Shown here piece after piece: positions 62,228 to 64,000 of a stretch of 64,000 nucleotides of DNA. The DNA is from Bradyrhizobium sp. AZCC 2262 (GTDB taxonomy: Bacteria; Pseudomonadota; Alphaproteobacteria; Rhizobiales; Xanthobacteraceae): NCBI RefSeq assembly GCF_036924535.1, contig NZ_JAZHRT010000001.1, positions 682,001-746,000 of the forward strand, read 5' to 3'. Each line of letters begins with the position of its first letter. Position 1 is the first letter of the stretch. The position numbers were made by a program, and so were the translations under genes. Under the pieces are notes generated by a model. That model was not told the origin of the DNA. It did not search any database and saw only the letters and a program-made list of their open reading frames with translations.

Positions 62228-64000
62228 TCACGCCTGCGTATAGCCGTACTGGGCATAGTGCTCATTGTTATAATAACCGCGATTCTCAATATCGTATTTG
62301 TCGATCTGATTCATATCGACCTTGTTGAGTATCACGCCCAGCACGTTTTCGGAAACCCCCGGCGCTCTGCTGAGCGCGTGTTCGACGACGTCAATTTTCG
62401 TGTTGCCCCATTCGACGACAAATAAATATGAATCGATCAGGTGCGTTGTGGCCCGCGTATCTACAACAGGTGCAAGGGGAGGCAAGTCCACTACGACGTA
62501 GTTATACTCACTGCGCAATTTTTCCAGAAATACTCTTGTCACCTGCGAAGCCATGATCTCATTGCTCTGAACAAACATGGTTTTAATGACCGTCGGCAGG
62601 AATGTCAGGTTTTTCGTTTCGTCGGTCCAGACCGCGTCCGCAAGTCGCATTTTTCCTGAAATGACATCAAGGAAACCGTCGCCCGCATTCGGCGCGAGCA
62701 TTCGGGTGATCGTAGGATTGCGTAGATCAAAATCGAGCAGCATGACTTTGGCACCGGCCCGCGCCATGGTCAGCGCAAGCGACGCCGCGATTGTGGATTT
62801 TCCTTCTTTGGGAAGCGAAGACGTCAATCCGATTACCTGAGCGCCTTTGACGTTGCTATTGAGATCGATTGCAAGCTTTACCGACCGCATCGCTTCGGCA
62901 TGGCTCGAGAGAGGTGAATCGGTACCAGCCCAGGCCGGACCTTCGGTCCGTACTATCTGTCTTGTGCCATCCGGAGAACGACTCGTATCGGAATTCACCA
63001 CCTCGTCGCCTTTCCAGAGGGGGACGACTGTGATGCAATTCATCTGCAGACGCTTTTCGACTTGTCCGACGGTACGAAATACGCGGTCGGTAAGCTCACG
63101 CAGCACCGAAAATCCAAATCCCAGCGATATTCCGCCGCCAAATATCGCAGCCAGAACTTTGAGCTTCGACTTGTATTCCTTATCCAGGGGTCGACTAGCC
63201 CGTGAAATGACTCTCGCTTCCGTCACGGGAAAGGACTTTTGCTCGACCGACTCCATGTACCGCTTGTTCAGGTTGTCATACAGATCCTTCAGGGCCGCCG
63301 CCGAGCCCTCAAGCTCGCGCAACGTTACCTGCGCGCGATTCGACGTCTCTGACTGCGAGATGGATTGAGCCACCTGGGTTTCAAGATTTTTTTCCTTCCG
63401 CAGCGCGAGCTCGTAGTCGCTCTTGGAGGATTCTCCGAGCCGGCGAAGTTCGTCGAGCATGGCCGAGCGAACCTGCGCGATCTGGTTGCGCAAGTTGACC
63501 ACGGCTTGATTGTTCTGGCCGAACTTCGCAGACCAGTCGCTCTCTCTGCTGAGGAGCTCCAGCAGTTGTGACCGCTGCTTTCCAATCGTTTCGTTGATCA
63601 GGACGTCGGTAACCATCACGTTGGCGTTTCCGGAAGCTGTAGCGGATTGGACGATAGCGCTTACGCGATCGAGCCGGGCCTTCGCTTCGGAGGTCTGCCC
63701 ACGCGCCGTCCCCAACTGGCTATTGATCTCGCTGAGCTGCTGATCGCTCATGAGCCGCCCGCCAGTATCGACGATATTGTTCTTCGCCTTGAATTCGACC
63801 ACTGCGCGTTGCGCGGCCAGTGTCTGCTCGCGGATTTCCTTCACACGGCCTTCCAGCCAGCCGCTGGCTTGTCGGGTGGTCTGGTATTTTGCGTCCAATT
63901 GATCGGCAATGTAGGCATCGGCAAAAGCATTGGCGAATTGGGCCGCGCGTTCTCCATCTGAGGCCTCGTAGCTGATTTCAATGATCCATGCGGCGCCGAG
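62228..64000 (-). CDS. Wzc-type polysaccharide co-polymerase / BY-tyrosine kinase (5' partial)
   Basis: 591 residues are visible; the frame is open to base 64000, so the N-terminus lies beyond the window. A Wzz-like periplasmic part with long coiled coil (about 1-260) precedes a transmembrane segment (KLKVLAAIFGGGISLGFGFS). The kinase follows: Walker A LTSSLPKEGKSTIAASLAL, Walker A' MLLDFDLRNP and Walker B YNYVVVDLPPLAP. The C-terminal tyrosine cluster is ENRGYYNNEHYAQYGYTQA. Such proteins set chain length in Wzx/Wzy-type polysaccharide assembly. Its presence beside two flippases supports an EPS or capsule locus. Confidence 0.92.
   Translation of the reverse strand, partial: LGAAWIIEISYEASDGERAAQFANAFADAYIADQLDAKYQTTRQASGWLEGRVKEIREQTLAAQRAVVEFKAKNNIVDTGGRLMSDQQLSEINSQLGTARGQTSEAKARLDRVSAIVQSATASGNANVMVTDVLINETIGKQRSQLLELLSRESDWSAKFGQNNQAVVNLRNQIAQVRSAMLDELRRLGESSKSDYELALRKEKNLETQVAQSISQSETSNRAQVTLRELEGSAAALKDLYDNLNKRYMESVEQKSFPVTEARVISRASRPLDKEYKSKLKVLAAIFGGGISLGFGFSVLRELTDRVFRTVGQVEKRLQMNCITVVPLWKGDEVVNSDTSRSPDGTRQIVRTEGPAWAGTDSPLSSHAEAMRSVKLAIDLNSNVKGAQVIGLTSSLPKEGKSTIAASLALTMARAGAKVMLLDFDLRNPTITRMLAPNAGDGFLDVISGKMRLADAVWTDETKNLTFLPTVIKTMFVQSNEIMASQVTRVFLEKLRSEYNYVVVDLPPLAPVVDTRATTHLIDSYLFVVEWGNTKIDVVEHALSRAPGVSENVLGVILNKVDMNQIDKYDIENRGYYNNEHYAQYGYTQA

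Overview
The window looks like chromosomal DNA of a Bradyrhizobium-type alphaproteobacterium (Nitrobacteraceae). This is inferred from the high GC content, the density of ABC and TRAP uptake systems, the intergenic palindromic repeats of kinds I associate with that group, and several very small proteins that look typical of it. No 16S gene is present, so the genus is an inference.

Region 1 (1-17.9 kb) is core and transport. It holds a partial MFS carrier, OsmC and cupin proteins, a THI5/NMT1-like binding protein and a Nudix-like protein. A complete branched-chain amino acid ABC operon (substrate protein, LivG, LivF, LivH, LivM) follows, interrupted by one palindromic repeat and followed by a class I PPK2. 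Next come a SnoaL-like/Ada-like divergent pair and leuA, which is preceded by an unannotated leucine-rich leader peptide. A large SLC13/TrkA-C permease and a transglutaminase-like protein close the region.

Region 2 (18-28 kb) has a compact operon (DUF1259, TauE/SafE, YncE-like propeller, ChrB C-terminal-like), a repeat-rich spacer, a TRAP transporter with a terminator between its P and Q genes, a Spy/LTXXQ protein and tRNA-Lys(CTT).

Region 3 (27.2-38.5 kb) is a polyol catabolic locus: HAD phosphatase, SorC-type regulator, four-gene Smo-like ABC importer, SDR dehydrogenase, FGGY kinase and PfkB kinase. An adenylate cyclase follows.

Region 4 (38.5-46 kb) has a LysR/YeiH pair, a nitroreductase and an acyl-CoA dehydrogenase homologue without the usual catalytic glutamates. 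After these comes a gene-poor stretch of tiny genes, including three short membrane proteins, a PilZ protein, a decayed pseudogene and a small gene disturbed by a 16-bp tandem duplication.

Region 5 (46-64 kb) is the most unusual. It is a biosynthetic and export cluster with a fatty-acid hydroxylase, two Wzx-type flippases, a 2139-residue two-module NRPS (C-A-T-C-A-T, no thioesterase), two alpha/beta-hydrolases with altered nucleophile motifs, a GT2 glycosyltransferase, a FemAB/GNAT-like acyltransferase, a TIGR04325-like methyltransferase and a Wzc-type tyrosine kinase that runs off the window. My working model, which is inference, is a short acylated or glycan-linked peptide (second residue predicted glycine) made and exported with a surface polysaccharide.
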